DNA of 64,000 bases from an uncultured Clostridia bacterium (GTDB lineage: Bacteria; Bacillota; Clostridia; TANB77; CAG-508): positions 13,064-77,063 of the forward strand of contig CAKPOA010000004.1 of assembly GCA_934169575.1 (NCBI GenBank), in the 5' to 3' direction. A program made the position numbers and the translations under genes. The notes under the pieces are model-generated. The model was not told the origin of the DNA. It ran no database searches and saw nothing but the letters and a program-made list of their open reading frames with translations. Of the stretch, positions 46,691-55,022 are shown one piece after another (position 1 is the first letter of the stretch; every line of letters begins with the position of its first letter).

Positions 46691-47722
46691 ATGAAAAATT
46701 ACATAATACCAATAATAATACCTAATTCACAAGAAAAAACTTTACTAACAAATCAAGAATATATAATTACAAAAAAAGACAAGATAACAGTAGAAGAAGT
46801 AAAGAATATTATTAATGAGCATTTAAAAAAAGTAAATAAAGAAGAATATAATGTAGAAATAGCTTTTTCAGGATTAGATGGTGTAAATCAAGAAGAATTT
46901 TTGCAAATAGCTTATGAATATGTGAAAAATAAACAAATTGATAGTATAAGGATTACAACAAAAGCAAATTATATTAATAGAAGTTTTTTAAAATTATTAA
47001 AAAAATATAAAATAAAAGCAATTGAACTTGAGATTCAAACTATAAATGAATATGTATTAAAAAACATAGGTGCAATATACAATGTGAAAGATATAAAAAA
47101 AGCTGCAAAATTAATTAAAAGAAAAAGGTTTGATTTAGGATTGCAAATGATGGTTGGACTTCCAGAAAGTTCAAGATTAGATGAACTAAATACTGCAAAA
47201 GAGATTGTAAAAATGAAACCTAAAATAGCTAGTGTTACACCTGTATTAGTAGAAAAAGGGACAAGTCTTGAAAAAGAATATCAGGAAAAAAGATATAAGC
47301 CATTAACACTTGTACAAACTGTAGAAATATGTGAAGAAATTGTAGAATTATTTAATAAAGAAAAAATAAAAATCATAGCTATAGGATATGGATTATTAGA
47401 TAATGACATAGAACAACTAGAAATTGCTGAAAATATAGTTGATGGACCATTCCACCCAGCTTTTAGGCAATTGGTTGAATCAAGTTTGTGGTATAATGCG
47501 ATAGTAAATAAAATAAAAAAATTAAATGTTAAAGTAAAACAAGTAGAGGTGACTGTAAATCCAATAGATACAAATAATGTTATAGGATATAAACAAGACA
47601 ATATAAATAAATTAAAAGATTTATATGATGTTGAATTAATTGTAACTTCAGATGAAAAAATAAAACAAGGTGATTCAAGAATTAATATTACAAGTCAATA
47701 TAAAGATTTTATCGAAAATTAG
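46691..47722 (+). CDS. Elp3/HemN-like radical-SAM protein lacking the iron-sulfur cysteines
   Basis: 343 residues. In many Clostridia the gene after rnc encodes an Elp3-type radical-SAM protein starting P-H-x-G-C-P-x-x-C-x-F-C-N-Q. Here the equivalent stretch is IIPIIIPNSQEKTLLTNQEY: the P, NQ and IT framing residues remain, but all three cysteines are gone. The rest of the barrel is preserved (IELEIQTINEYVLKN, DLGLQMMVGLPESSRL, ASVTPVLVEKGTSLEKEY, IKIIAIGYGL). It therefore probably cannot bind a 4Fe-4S cluster and may have a non-catalytic role. The reading frame is intact. Confidence 0.7.
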   Translation: MKNYIIPIIIPNSQEKTLLTNQEYIITKKDKITVEEVKNIINEHLKKVNKEEYNVEIAFSGLDGVNQEEFLQIAYEYVKNKQIDSIRITTKANYINRSFLKLLKKYKIKAIELEIQTINEYVLKNIGAIYNVKDIKKAAKLIKRKRFDLGLQMMVGLPESSRLDELNTAKEIVKMKPKIASVTPVLVEKGTSLEKEYQEKRYKPLTLVQTVEICEEIVELFNKEKIKIIAIGYGLLDNDIEQLEIAENIVDGPFHPAFRQLVESSLWYNAIVNKIKKLNVKVKQVEVTVNPIDTNNVIGYKQDNINKLKDLYDVELIVTSDEKIKQGDSRINITSQYKDFIEN

Positions 47723-47761
47723 CTTAAAACCTCTATTTACATATGTAAAAGGAGGTTTTTT

Positions 47762-48608
47762 GTGAAAAAATTATTAATAGAATTAATAGGAACAATAGCA
47801 GGAGCGGCTGTAATATCAATTGCTATTGCACAATTTTTATTACCAAATGAGTTATCATCAGGAGGTTTTTCTGGAATTGCTACAATATTATACTATGTTT
47901 TAAATTTACCAATAGGAATAACAATGCTTGTTTTAAATATACCATTATTATTATTTTCATGTTATAAAGTCGGAAAAGGATTTTTTTTAAAAACAGTTGT
48001 TGGAACTTTGAGTTTATCTTTTTTTACTGAATTATTTGAAAGTCTTGGAGCTGTTACAGAAGATAAAATATTAGCATGTGTTTATGGTGGTGTATTAACT
48101 GGTCTTGGCACAGCAATATTATTTAAATCTAATTCTTCAACAGGTGGATCAGATTTACTTTCTGTTTTAATAAAATCTTTTAATGAAAAAATTGAAATGG
48201 GAAAAGCTATTGTAATAATTGATTTTTTTATAATATTAGCAAATGTTATTTTACTTAAAAATATAGAAATTGGACTATATTCTGCAATTACAATATATCT
48301 GATGGGTGTTATGGTTGATGTAGTATTTGAGGGGATATTTTTTTCAAAACTTATTTTTATTATTTCAGATAAACATAATGAAATATCAAAAAAGATTGAA
48401 GATGAAATTGGACGTGGTGTTACAGGTTTATATGGAAAGGGTATGTATACTCGGCCAGGATAAAATGGTTCTTATCTGTGCAGTGTCAAGAAGAAATATT
48501 GCAAATGTAAAATCCTTGGTAATGAATATTGATAAAGATGCTTTTATTGTTGTTACAAATTCAAGAGAGGTTTTAGGACATGGATTTAAAAAAATTGAAG
48601 TAGAATAA
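47762..48608 (+). pseudogene. YitT family membrane protein, split by a frameshift
   Basis: GTG start at 47762 after AAAGGAGG. The first frame encodes the membrane part of a YitT/DUF161 protein (about six helices, FLLPNELSSGGFSGIATILY, FKSNSSTGGSDLLSVLIKSF) and runs into the C-terminal DUF2179 domain before stopping at 48463. The +1 frame continues at once with KMVLICAVSRRNIANVKSLV and AFIVVTNSREVLGHGF to 48608, the expected rest of DUF2179. Removing one base (best C48452) restores MYTGQDKMVL, as in intact homologues. Either a real +1 mutation or a sequence error. Confidence 0.8.
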
Positions 48609-48625
48609 TAAATTTTGAAAAAATA

Positions 48626-48654
48626 TTGACAAAAAAAGTCAAATTATATAAAAT
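48626..48654 (+). promoter_or_regulatory. Promoter-like sequence overlapping the 5' end of the second prepilin-like gene
   Basis: TTGACA (48626-48631), 17 nt, TAAAAT (48649-48654). The TTG of the -35 box is also the only in-frame start codon available, so promoter and leader-coding sequence overlap. Confidence 0.5.
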
Positions 48655-50689
48655 AAAAAAAGAGAAAGGAATAACACTACTAGCATTAATAGTAACCATA
48701 ATAGTGCTAATAATATTAGCTGGAATAAGCTTAAGTATGATATCTGGAAATGATGGAATATTAAGTCGTACGGGAAATGCAAAAACACAAACAAGTATAG
48801 CACAAGTGGAAGAAATAGCAAATATGATATATTTAGAGCTATTAGAAGATTTAGATAATCCAACACTTACAGAGGTAAAAAAAGGATTAGAGGAAAAAGG
48901 CTATGTTATAAATCAATACACAACAAATATAAGTAGTATAACAGATATTAAATTAAGCAAAACATCAGTAACACTTGAAGTAGGAGAAAGTGAAACAATA
49001 GGAGTTACATATGTTGGTAGTGATGAGATGTTTTCATATTATGTAGAAATAAATGGAAACAATTATAAAATGATATTAGAAAATGATACAGTAAAAATAA
49101 ATAAAGAAAAAACAAAAGTAGAAACAAAGGATACATTAAGAGTAGCATCAAGTAATAGTGATGTGGAGGCAACATTAGATGGAACAAATATAAATGTAAA
49201 GGTAAAAGGAAATAAACAAGCAACAGCAACAATAACAGCATCACTTGGAGATATAAGCAAAACAGCTACAGTTGCAATAATAGTAAGACCAAAAGATGGA
49301 GATACACAAGTAGCAAATCTTACATTTTCAACTAATTATGGTAAGATTGATGTAATATGGCTTGATACAGATAATAATGTTATATCAGAGCCAAATGCTC
49401 CAATATTAGATGATGGGTCAAATAAAATGACACCAGTCGTATATGATGAAACAGCACAAAATTTTGTAACAGCAACAAGCACATCAAAAGGAGTGTGGTA
49501 TGACTATAATGGCAAAGAAGATGGAGAAAGTGTTGTACAAGGAAATAAATGGGCAAATGCAACAACAGCTAATGGAAGTTATTTTGTATGGATCCCAAGA
49601 TATGCATATAGAATAACATATTATGATAGTGAAACATCAACTACACCAACAGGTTTTTATGATGGCTTTGGACAATGGAAAGCAAGTACAGGTGAAATTA
49701 GACTTGAACTTGATGCAGGAATAGAAACAGTTCAGTATGGAAAAGAAAAATATATAGTTCACCCAGCATTTGAAACTAATTTAGATAATGGTGGCTGGGA
49801 TAGAGATATAAAAGGTTTTTGGTGCGCAAAATATGAGGCAAGCGAAGGGACTGGAAGTACTTTGCAATTTGTACCAAATGTGTCAAGTTGGAGAAATCAA
49901 ACGGTTGGGACACAATATGAAACAGCAATAAAAGCAACATATGGATATACTATATCAAATGCAAATTTAGATGAAATAAGAAGTTTTATGTATTCACATA
50001 TGATGAAAAATAGTGAATGGGGTGCTGTAGCATATTTAACACATAGCAGATATGGAAGAAATGGAAAAGAGATAGATATAAATAATAGTAGTGATTATAT
50101 TACTGGAAATGGTGGAGGAAATACAAGTGCAAGTTCATCTTCTGAAACTACAAATGCATATAATACAGTACAAGGAGTAAAAGCAAGTACAACAGGAAAT
50201 GTATATGGAATATATGACATGAGTGGCGGAGCTTGGGAATATGTTGTGACATTTAATTTAAAAAATAATAAAAGTTATCTTTCGAATCATGGCTGGGAAA
50301 CAATAGGAAATATTGCAGGAGTAAAAAATACTGTAAATAGTGAAACAAAATTAACATCAGCAACAAGTACAAAATATGCAACCCAATATGATAATAAGGC
50401 AATGAGTTCAGGTATGAGTTCTAGCGGAAATAGCGTTATATATACAGTAGGAAAAGTTGGAGATGCGACAAAAGAAGTAAACACAGGTGGTTCAAAAGAA
50501 TTAAGTGATGCAAGAACAAGTTATTATAACTGGTTTTCAGATCAACCTTACTTGGTTAATGTGGATTATCCATTTGCTAGACATGGCGGTTTCGCAAATT
50601 CCGGCTCTAGTGCTGGTATATTCTGTGAGGATAGTTTTGGAGGTAGTGGTTACAGCACCGACAGTTTCCGCACAGTGCTTGTGCCTTAG
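48626..50689 (+). CDS. Prepilin-like surface protein with Ig-like domain and DGR-type FGE/C-lectin domain
   Basis: 687 residues if read from TTG 48626, which has no visible ribosome binding site. Leader KLYKIKKEK, then GITLLALIVTIIVLIILAG, the same anchor as the gene at 521, also without Glu-5. A bacterial Ig-like (BIG2) domain spans ~105-225 (SKTSVTLEVGESETIGVTYV). The C-terminal ~400 residues are a formylglycine-generating-enzyme/C-type-lectin fold: YFVWIPRYAYRITYY, GFWCAKYEASEG, NVYGIYDMSGGAWEYV, ending SFRTVLVP. Its last ~36 codons look like a DGR variable repeat. Likely a diversified binding protein on the cell surface. Confidence 0.75.
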   Translation: MTKKVKLYKIKKEKGITLLALIVTIIVLIILAGISLSMISGNDGILSRTGNAKTQTSIAQVEEIANMIYLELLEDLDNPTLTEVKKGLEEKGYVINQYTTNISSITDIKLSKTSVTLEVGESETIGVTYVGSDEMFSYYVEINGNNYKMILENDTVKINKEKTKVETKDTLRVASSNSDVEATLDGTNINVKVKGNKQATATITASLGDISKTATVAIIVRPKDGDTQVANLTFSTNYGKIDVIWLDTDNNVISEPNAPILDDGSNKMTPVVYDETAQNFVTATSTSKGVWYDYNGKEDGESVVQGNKWANATTANGSYFVWIPRYAYRITYYDSETSTTPTGFYDGFGQWKASTGEIRLELDAGIETVQYGKEKYIVHPAFETNLDNGGWDRDIKGFWCAKYEASEGTGSTLQFVPNVSSWRNQTVGTQYETAIKATYGYTISNANLDEIRSFMYSHMMKNSEWGAVAYLTHSRYGRNGKEIDINNSSDYITGNGGGNTSASSSSETTNAYNTVQGVKASTTGNVYGIYDMSGGAWEYVVTFNLKNNKSYLSNHGWETIGNIAGVKNTVNSETKLTSATSTKYATQYDNKAMSSGMSSSGNSVIYTVGKVGDATKEVNTGGSKELSDARTSYYNWFSDQPYLVNVDYPFARHGGFANSGSSAGIFCEDSFGGSGYSTDSFRTVLVP
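50579..50689 (+). other. DGR-type variable repeat (VR) candidate, gene 2
   Basis: Codons for RHGGFANSGSSAGIFCEDSF and the following GGSGYSTDSF are rich in C-ending triplets (GGC, TTC, TCC, TAC, AGC, ACC, GAC, CGC), unlike the rest of the gene. In lectin-fold DGR targets these sites correspond to AAY codons of the template, and the segment ends in an invariant SFR-x-VLVP. A 6-bp hairpin follows at the stop codon. No template repeat in the window. Confidence 0.6.
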
Positions 50690-50693
50690 CACT
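50674..50693 (+). other. Hairpin at the 3' end of the variable repeat
   Basis: AGTGCT (50674-50679) pairs with AGCACT (50688-50693) around an 8-nt loop, spanning the TAG stop. Known DGRs need a hairpin or cruciform just after the VR for efficient homing; position fits, function is inferred. Confidence 0.45.
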
Positions 50694-50827
50694 TTAAAAT
50701 TTCTATGGATCTAATATATTTGAGTGAGTAGTAAGACGGCAAAAATTAGATTTAAGGAATTTTTGAATAAAAATATACGTTAATGTAATAAATGTTAAAT
50801 TTTTTGCATAAAATATATATGTAATTG

Positions 50828-50856
50828 TTGACAAAAAAATATTTTAATGTTACAAT
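50828..50856 (+). promoter_or_regulatory. Promoter of the small transcription unit
   Basis: TTGACA (50828-50833), 17 nt, TACAAT (50851-50856): near-consensus promoter in a region without a larger gene. Confidence 0.65.
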
Positions 50857-50862
50857 TATTAT

Positions 50863-50978
50863 ACCAGAAGGAGATAACCTTTGTTTGGTGTACAGACAAT
50901 GTTAGATTGAAAAATTAAGTGTATTTTGAATACACCTACTTGTTTGGAAGAAGTCAGTCAGCTGACTTCTTTTTTTCA
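50863..50978 (+). ncRNA. Candidate small RNA or leader transcript with 9-codon mini-ORF
   Basis: Between a near-consensus promoter and an intrinsic terminator lies a predicted ~115-nt transcript. It carries AAGGAG (50868-50873), 7 nt, then a TTG-initiated mini-ORF (50881-50910) for MFGVQTMLD. A 7-bp hairpin (50919-50925 with 50929-50935) and the terminator follow. Nothing is encoded after it on this strand for over a kilobase, so it is a self-contained unit. No RNA family was recognised. Confidence 0.5.
50948..50977 (+). terminator. Strong intrinsic terminator
   Basis: AAGAAGTCAG (50948-50957) pairs with CTGACTTCTT (50962-50971), loop TCAG, and T-run to 50976. Confidence 0.9.
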
Positions 50979-51045
50979 AGAAAAGGCAAAGAGTATAGTT
51001 AATAAATATTTGGATATAAAATACTTATAGGAATAATTTACTTTT

Positions 51046-51846
51046 TTATGGTAAATAAATTGAAGTATTCAAGAAAATTGTTTTTTTTCTATATAGTTCA
51101 AAATCATGATTTTGCAAATAATTATAATAACAATGTCTAACCTCACCAACCAACAAATCTGCAGCTTGTACTGGATAATTAAAATAAGAATTTCTGTATC
51201 TTATTTTAACAGTTACTGATGAAAGAATTGGAGGAAAACTAATTCCGTAATCATAATTTAATATACCAAATTGTAATTCTTCTCTTATACTACTTTCAAG
51301 ATCATAATATCCATTAGACACTGTTGATTGTTCATCTAAGTTAAGAATAAGTTTAACATTAGAATGTGGATTAATTCTATTTTGAGAAATTAAATTTTCT
51401 ATAATTCTCTTTATTTCTCTTTTTATAATATAATCTTTAAATCTACCTTTAGATGCTTTACTGTCAAATATGTAATCTTTAACTTTATGATTAGATATGA
51501 CAGCTACTGAAGTATCGTACTTTTTTATAAAATTTAATAATCTTCTTCTATCAGATGGTTTTAGCATATTTGATTTTAATTCAGGACAAAAATATTTGCA
51601 ATTTTGATGATTATGAGTTGAACAAAAATTATCTTTTAATGTTTTGTCTTGTTTAAAATCTGGACAATATTTTGGTTTTATTAAATTTACAAGTGCTTTA
51701 TATTTTCTAGAAAAATCTTCTTGTTCTTTTAAAGAGAGAAAAAATACTCCGCCATAAACAAATACTAATTCGTTTTTTTCTTTTACCAATCTTCCAGAGT
51801 CATCCATATTTATATAAATATTTTGTGTGTTATTTTCATCATTCAT
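51046..51846 (-). CDS. DUF3800 domain-containing protein
   Basis: 266 residues. DUF3800 proteins have an RNase H-like fold with an N-terminal acidic motif, here NIYINMDDSGRLV (usual Y-x-D-E-S-G), and a C-terminal AADLLVGEVRH (usual AADL-x-AG). A Cys/His-rich insert (~65-95: KYCPDFKQ, CSTHNHQNCKYFCPE) could bind zinc. The family is common in phages, mobile elements and near defence genes; its activity is not firmly known. ATG 51846 follows AAGGAG. The open frame extends upstream, but without a ribosome binding site. Confidence 0.8.
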   Translation of the reverse strand: MNDENNTQNIYINMDDSGRLVKEKNELVFVYGGVFFLSLKEQEDFSRKYKALVNLIKPKYCPDFKQDKTLKDNFCSTHNHQNCKYFCPELKSNMLKPSDRRRLLNFIKKYDTSVAVISNHKVKDYIFDSKASKGRFKDYIIKREIKRIIENLISQNRINPHSNVKLILNLDEQSTVSNGYYDLESSIREELQFGILNYDYGISFPPILSSVTVKIRYRNSYFNYPVQAADLLVGEVRHCYYNYLQNHDFELYRKKTIFLNTSIYLP

Positions 51847-51938
51847 ATATATACTCCTTAATAATAATATTTTCAAGTATATTATACATGGTAATCTTAA
51901 GTTTTTCAATATGTTAAAAATATTTATATAAAAAAATC

Positions 51939-52130
51939 CAGGGAAATTTAATAATATTACAAAATTATTACATATAACATAAAATATTATTAGATAAATT
52001 ATTGAAACTAAATATAACAAATTATATATAATAAAATAATGAAATTTTCTATTTTTTATATTATATTTAAAATAAAAAGACTATATTATGTTCAATTGTA
52101 ACATTATTGTAATATGATTAAATTTCCCTG
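51939..52130. repeat. MITE-like element with 39-bp terminal inverted repeats
   Basis: Ends CAGGGAAATTTAAT (51939 on) and its complement (to 52130). The match extends about 39 bp inward on each side (51939-51977 with 52092-52130) with few mismatches. The ~115-bp interior is AT-rich with no open frame. Flanking TAAAAAAT-like sequence on both sides may be a target duplication but is low-complexity. Confidence 0.65.
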
Positions 52131-52131
52131 T

Positions 52132-52160
52132 AAAAAATAGCAAATTACTTGCTATTTTTT
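52132..52160. terminator. Isolated terminator-like hairpin
   Basis: 12-bp perfect stem AAAAAATAGCAA/TTGCTATTTTTT (52132-52143 with 52149-52160), loop ATTAC, A- and T-rich flanks. It abuts the MITE-like element and precedes the WG-repeat gene. Confidence 0.65.
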
Positions 52161-52246
52161 TTATTTTGTAGTAAAATAAATATGGCGAAAAATACAATAA
52201 AAACAGAAATTAATGTATTTATATAAAATGAGAAAGGATGAAAAAA

Positions 52247-53758
52247 ATGGCAAAAGGAAAAAGATATGAAGAAGGTAGTTTAAATTATAAAAAAGTATTT
52301 GCAGTAATAATTGCAATAGTAGTAGTTATAATGTTTATAATAATTGTAAAAAACCTAGTAGAAAAAGGGAAAGATCAAAAAAATACAATACCAGTAGAAT
52401 ATTATGCATTATATCAAGATGACAAATGGGGTGTTATAAACACACTTGATGAAATAGTAATAGAACCAATGTATCAAGAAATGATAACAGTATTGGATAA
52501 AGAAAAAGACGTATTTTTATGCACATATGATGTAAATGAAGAAAATGGAGAATATAAAACAAAAGTAGTAAATAAAGAAAACAAAGAAATATTTACACAA
52601 TATGATGAAGTAGAGGCACTAGATAATTATAATCAAAGTGGAAATGCTTGGTATGAAGAAAATGTTTTAAAAGTAAAAAAAGATGGTAAATATGGATTAA
52701 TAGATATAAATGGAAAAGAAATATTAATGCCACAATATGATGATATTGAAACATTAAAAGGTGTAAAAAATAGTTTGTTAGTAGAAAAAGATGGAAAATT
52801 CGGATTAGTAAATAATAGTGGAACAGTTATAATAAAACCAGAATTTGCTAAAATCGAGGCAATGAGTGAAGATTACAAAGATGGATATATAGCAATAGAT
52901 GATAATGAAAAATATGGTTTAGTAGATTTTTCAGGAACACAAGTTTTAGGAAATGATTATGAAAAAATTGAGAAAATTCCTGGTAATAAATATTATGTTA
53001 TAGAAGAAGAAAAACAAGAAAAATTAATAAATACAAGTGGTGAAAAAATATTAGAAAATGGCTTTGATGAGATTACACAAATTGCTACAGATGGAGTAGT
53101 GTTTAAAAAAGATAAATTATATGGATTTATGACATATGATGGTGAAACAAAAATAGAAGCCAAATATGATAATTTAAAAGAAATAAATAATGGAATTTTA
53201 AAAGCAGAAAAAGATAAAAAAGTTGGAATAATTGACTTAGAAGAAAATGAAAAATTAAGTTTTGATTATAAAGATATTTATTATGAGAATGATGCAGGTA
53301 TATATATTGCAGAAGACTCAAATTATCAATCATCTATAATAGATACAGAATTTAATATAAAATTAACAGGTATACTTTCTGAAATAAATATTGAAAAAGG
53401 TTATATGAAACTAAAAATAGATGATGAATACAAATATTATAATTTTAAATTTGAAGAAAAAGATGTAAAAGATATATTAACTACAAATACACTATTTGTA
53501 AGTAAAAAAGATGGCAAATATGGATATGTAAATAAAGAGGGTGTTGTAATTGTAGATTATATATATGATGAGGCAATTGAACAAAATAAATATGGATATG
53601 CAGCAGTAAAAAAAGACGGATTATGGGGAGCTATAGATAAGTCTGGAAATGTTGTTATAGAACCAAAATATGAATTAGAAAATAATTTGGTTATAGATTT
53701 TATAGGAAAATGGCACTTAGGACAAGATCTAAATATGAACTATTATTGTGAAAAATAA
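52247..53758 (+). CDS. WG-repeat surface/extracytoplasmic protein
   Basis: 503 residues. One N-terminal membrane helix (about 14-37) is followed by tandem ~40-residue WG (KWG-type) beta-repeats, seen as DDKWGVINTLDEIVIEPMY, KDGKYGLIDINGKEILMPQY, KDGKFGLVNNSGTVIIKPEF, NEKYGLVDFSGTQVL, KDGKYGYVNKEGVVIVDYIY and KDGLWGAIDKSGNVVIEPKY. Such repeats form extracytoplasmic beta structures and occur in many gut Firmicutes; ligands are unknown. ATG 52247 is eight bases after AGAAAGGA. Confidence 0.85.
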   Translation: MAKGKRYEEGSLNYKKVFAVIIAIVVVIMFIIIVKNLVEKGKDQKNTIPVEYYALYQDDKWGVINTLDEIVIEPMYQEMITVLDKEKDVFLCTYDVNEENGEYKTKVVNKENKEIFTQYDEVEALDNYNQSGNAWYEENVLKVKKDGKYGLIDINGKEILMPQYDDIETLKGVKNSLLVEKDGKFGLVNNSGTVIIKPEFAKIEAMSEDYKDGYIAIDDNEKYGLVDFSGTQVLGNDYEKIEKIPGNKYYVIEEEKQEKLINTSGEKILENGFDEITQIATDGVVFKKDKLYGFMTYDGETKIEAKYDNLKEINNGILKAEKDKKVGIIDLEENEKLSFDYKDIYYENDAGIYIAEDSNYQSSIIDTEFNIKLTGILSEINIEKGYMKLKIDDEYKYYNFKFEEKDVKDILTTNTLFVSKKDGKYGYVNKEGVVIVDYIYDEAIEQNKYGYAAVKKDGLWGAIDKSGNVVIEPKYELENNLVIDFIGKWHLGQDLNMNYYCEK

Positions 53759-53774
53759 GAAAGGAAAAAGTAAA

Positions 53775-55004
53775 ATGGAACTAAAGAGCAGGTATCAATA
53801 TACATATTTTATACACACATATATAATTGAAAAAGGAAAATATAATAAATATATAGCAAAATTATTAAAAGATCAAAATTTTAATTTGAAAATTTTTAGA
53901 AAAGTAAAAGATTTAGAATTATATACATATTTTTTACCAAATATAAGAAGTTTTTTATTTAAAACATTTGAATTAAATAAATCAAAAATAGACAAATTAG
54001 AAGAATTACCTTTTGAAACAAAAGTTGCAGTATTAGCTGATTATCCCTGCTTAACTTTTGAATATGATTTAAAAAAAGATATGCAAGGAAAAACAATAGA
54101 TGAAAATAGCATATTTTTCAAAATCCAAAAAATAGGTGTAATATGTTTTAATACTGGAATATGTTTTTTATATTTTAAAACTAATATTGAAGAAAGTAAT
54201 AGATTTGCTGATGTTTTAAATTTTAATTATAAATTTAAAGATATAAATCAGGAATATGAAGTATTAAAAAAATATGAAAATATAAAAGTTCAAGCAGATT
54301 GTTTTGACAATATGAAAGAAATAAGAGATTTTATAAGTGAAATAACAGGGCCTAATTTTGATGCTTTAAAATTAAATCTTGATGTAGAGAGATTTTACAC
54401 ATTTGGTTATGAGTGTATAGATCAATCAAATTGGAGCTCAGAACAAGATTTTGAAAATATAAAAGATGAATTTTTAAAATATATAAATATAATTTCAAAT
54501 GATAAAGTGGTAAAACTATCAGAAAATAGGAATATTAGAGTTATTTCTGAAGAAGCTTATTCTAAAATAGGAATATCAAAAATGGGGGTTAATTTATTTA
54601 GTTCTGATGTTGACATAAATAATTATACTGTTTTGCCACATCAATATGAAAATCAATATTTTTACACATATATATTAACATTATATTTGAAAATATATTT
54701 GAAAAAAATAAATTATGAATTTGTAAAAAATAAAAATATAAAAAAGGCAAGACAAGATTTTGTTGATTTTACAAAGAAAATTTGGATACAAGAAATAACA
54801 TCAGAAGATTTTGGAAGTTTATTTTATAATAATTTAATAAATGTATTAGAAATTGAAAATTTATATAATCAAGTAAAAAGTAAATATGACATTTTGTATC
54901 GTGAATTAAAAATTGACAAAACTGAAAAATTATCAATATTTATTGCAACAACTTTAGTTGTAACACTTGTTTTAAATATTCTTAATTGGTTAAATTTATT
55001 ATAA
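53775..55004 (+). CDS. Protein with C-terminal membrane anchor, function unknown
   Basis: 409 residues from ATG 53775 (AAAGGA upstream), 16 nt after the WG-repeat gene. A mostly soluble alpha/beta body is followed by a long helical stretch (YDILYRELKIDKTEKLS) and one C-terminal membrane helix (~386-406), giving a tail-anchored topology with the body in the cytoplasm. No recognised domain. Operon position with the WG protein and acpS gives no clear role. Confidence 0.6.
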   Translation: MELKSRYQYTYFIHTYIIEKGKYNKYIAKLLKDQNFNLKIFRKVKDLELYTYFLPNIRSFLFKTFELNKSKIDKLEELPFETKVAVLADYPCLTFEYDLKKDMQGKTIDENSIFFKIQKIGVICFNTGICFLYFKTNIEESNRFADVLNFNYKFKDINQEYEVLKKYENIKVQADCFDNMKEIRDFISEITGPNFDALKLNLDVERFYTFGYECIDQSNWSSEQDFENIKDEFLKYINIISNDKVVKLSENRNIRVISEEAYSKIGISKMGVNLFSSDVDINNYTVLPHQYENQYFYTYILTLYLKIYLKKINYEFVKNKNIKKARQDFVDFTKKIWIQEITSEDFGSLFYNNLINVLEIENLYNQVKSKYDILYRELKIDKTEKLSIFIATTLVVTLVLNILNWLNLL

Positions 55005-55022
55005 GATTTAGGAAGGTATAAA

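Noticed and set aside
48327..48608. Independent gene after yitT
   Set aside because: Its sequence from KMVLICAVSRR on is the missing end of DUF2179. The upstream part is out-of-frame translation of the yitT membrane region.
50505..50714. Plus-strand ORF overlapping the end of the second prepilin-like gene
   Set aside because: It is an alternative frame of the variable repeat with no ribosome binding site; the main frame gives the conserved SFRTVLVP end.
50690..51045. DGR template repeat and accessory gene next to the variable repeat
   Set aside because: No sequence in this region matches the variable repeat or its conserved 3' end, and there is no avd-size ORF; the region instead holds a small transcription unit.
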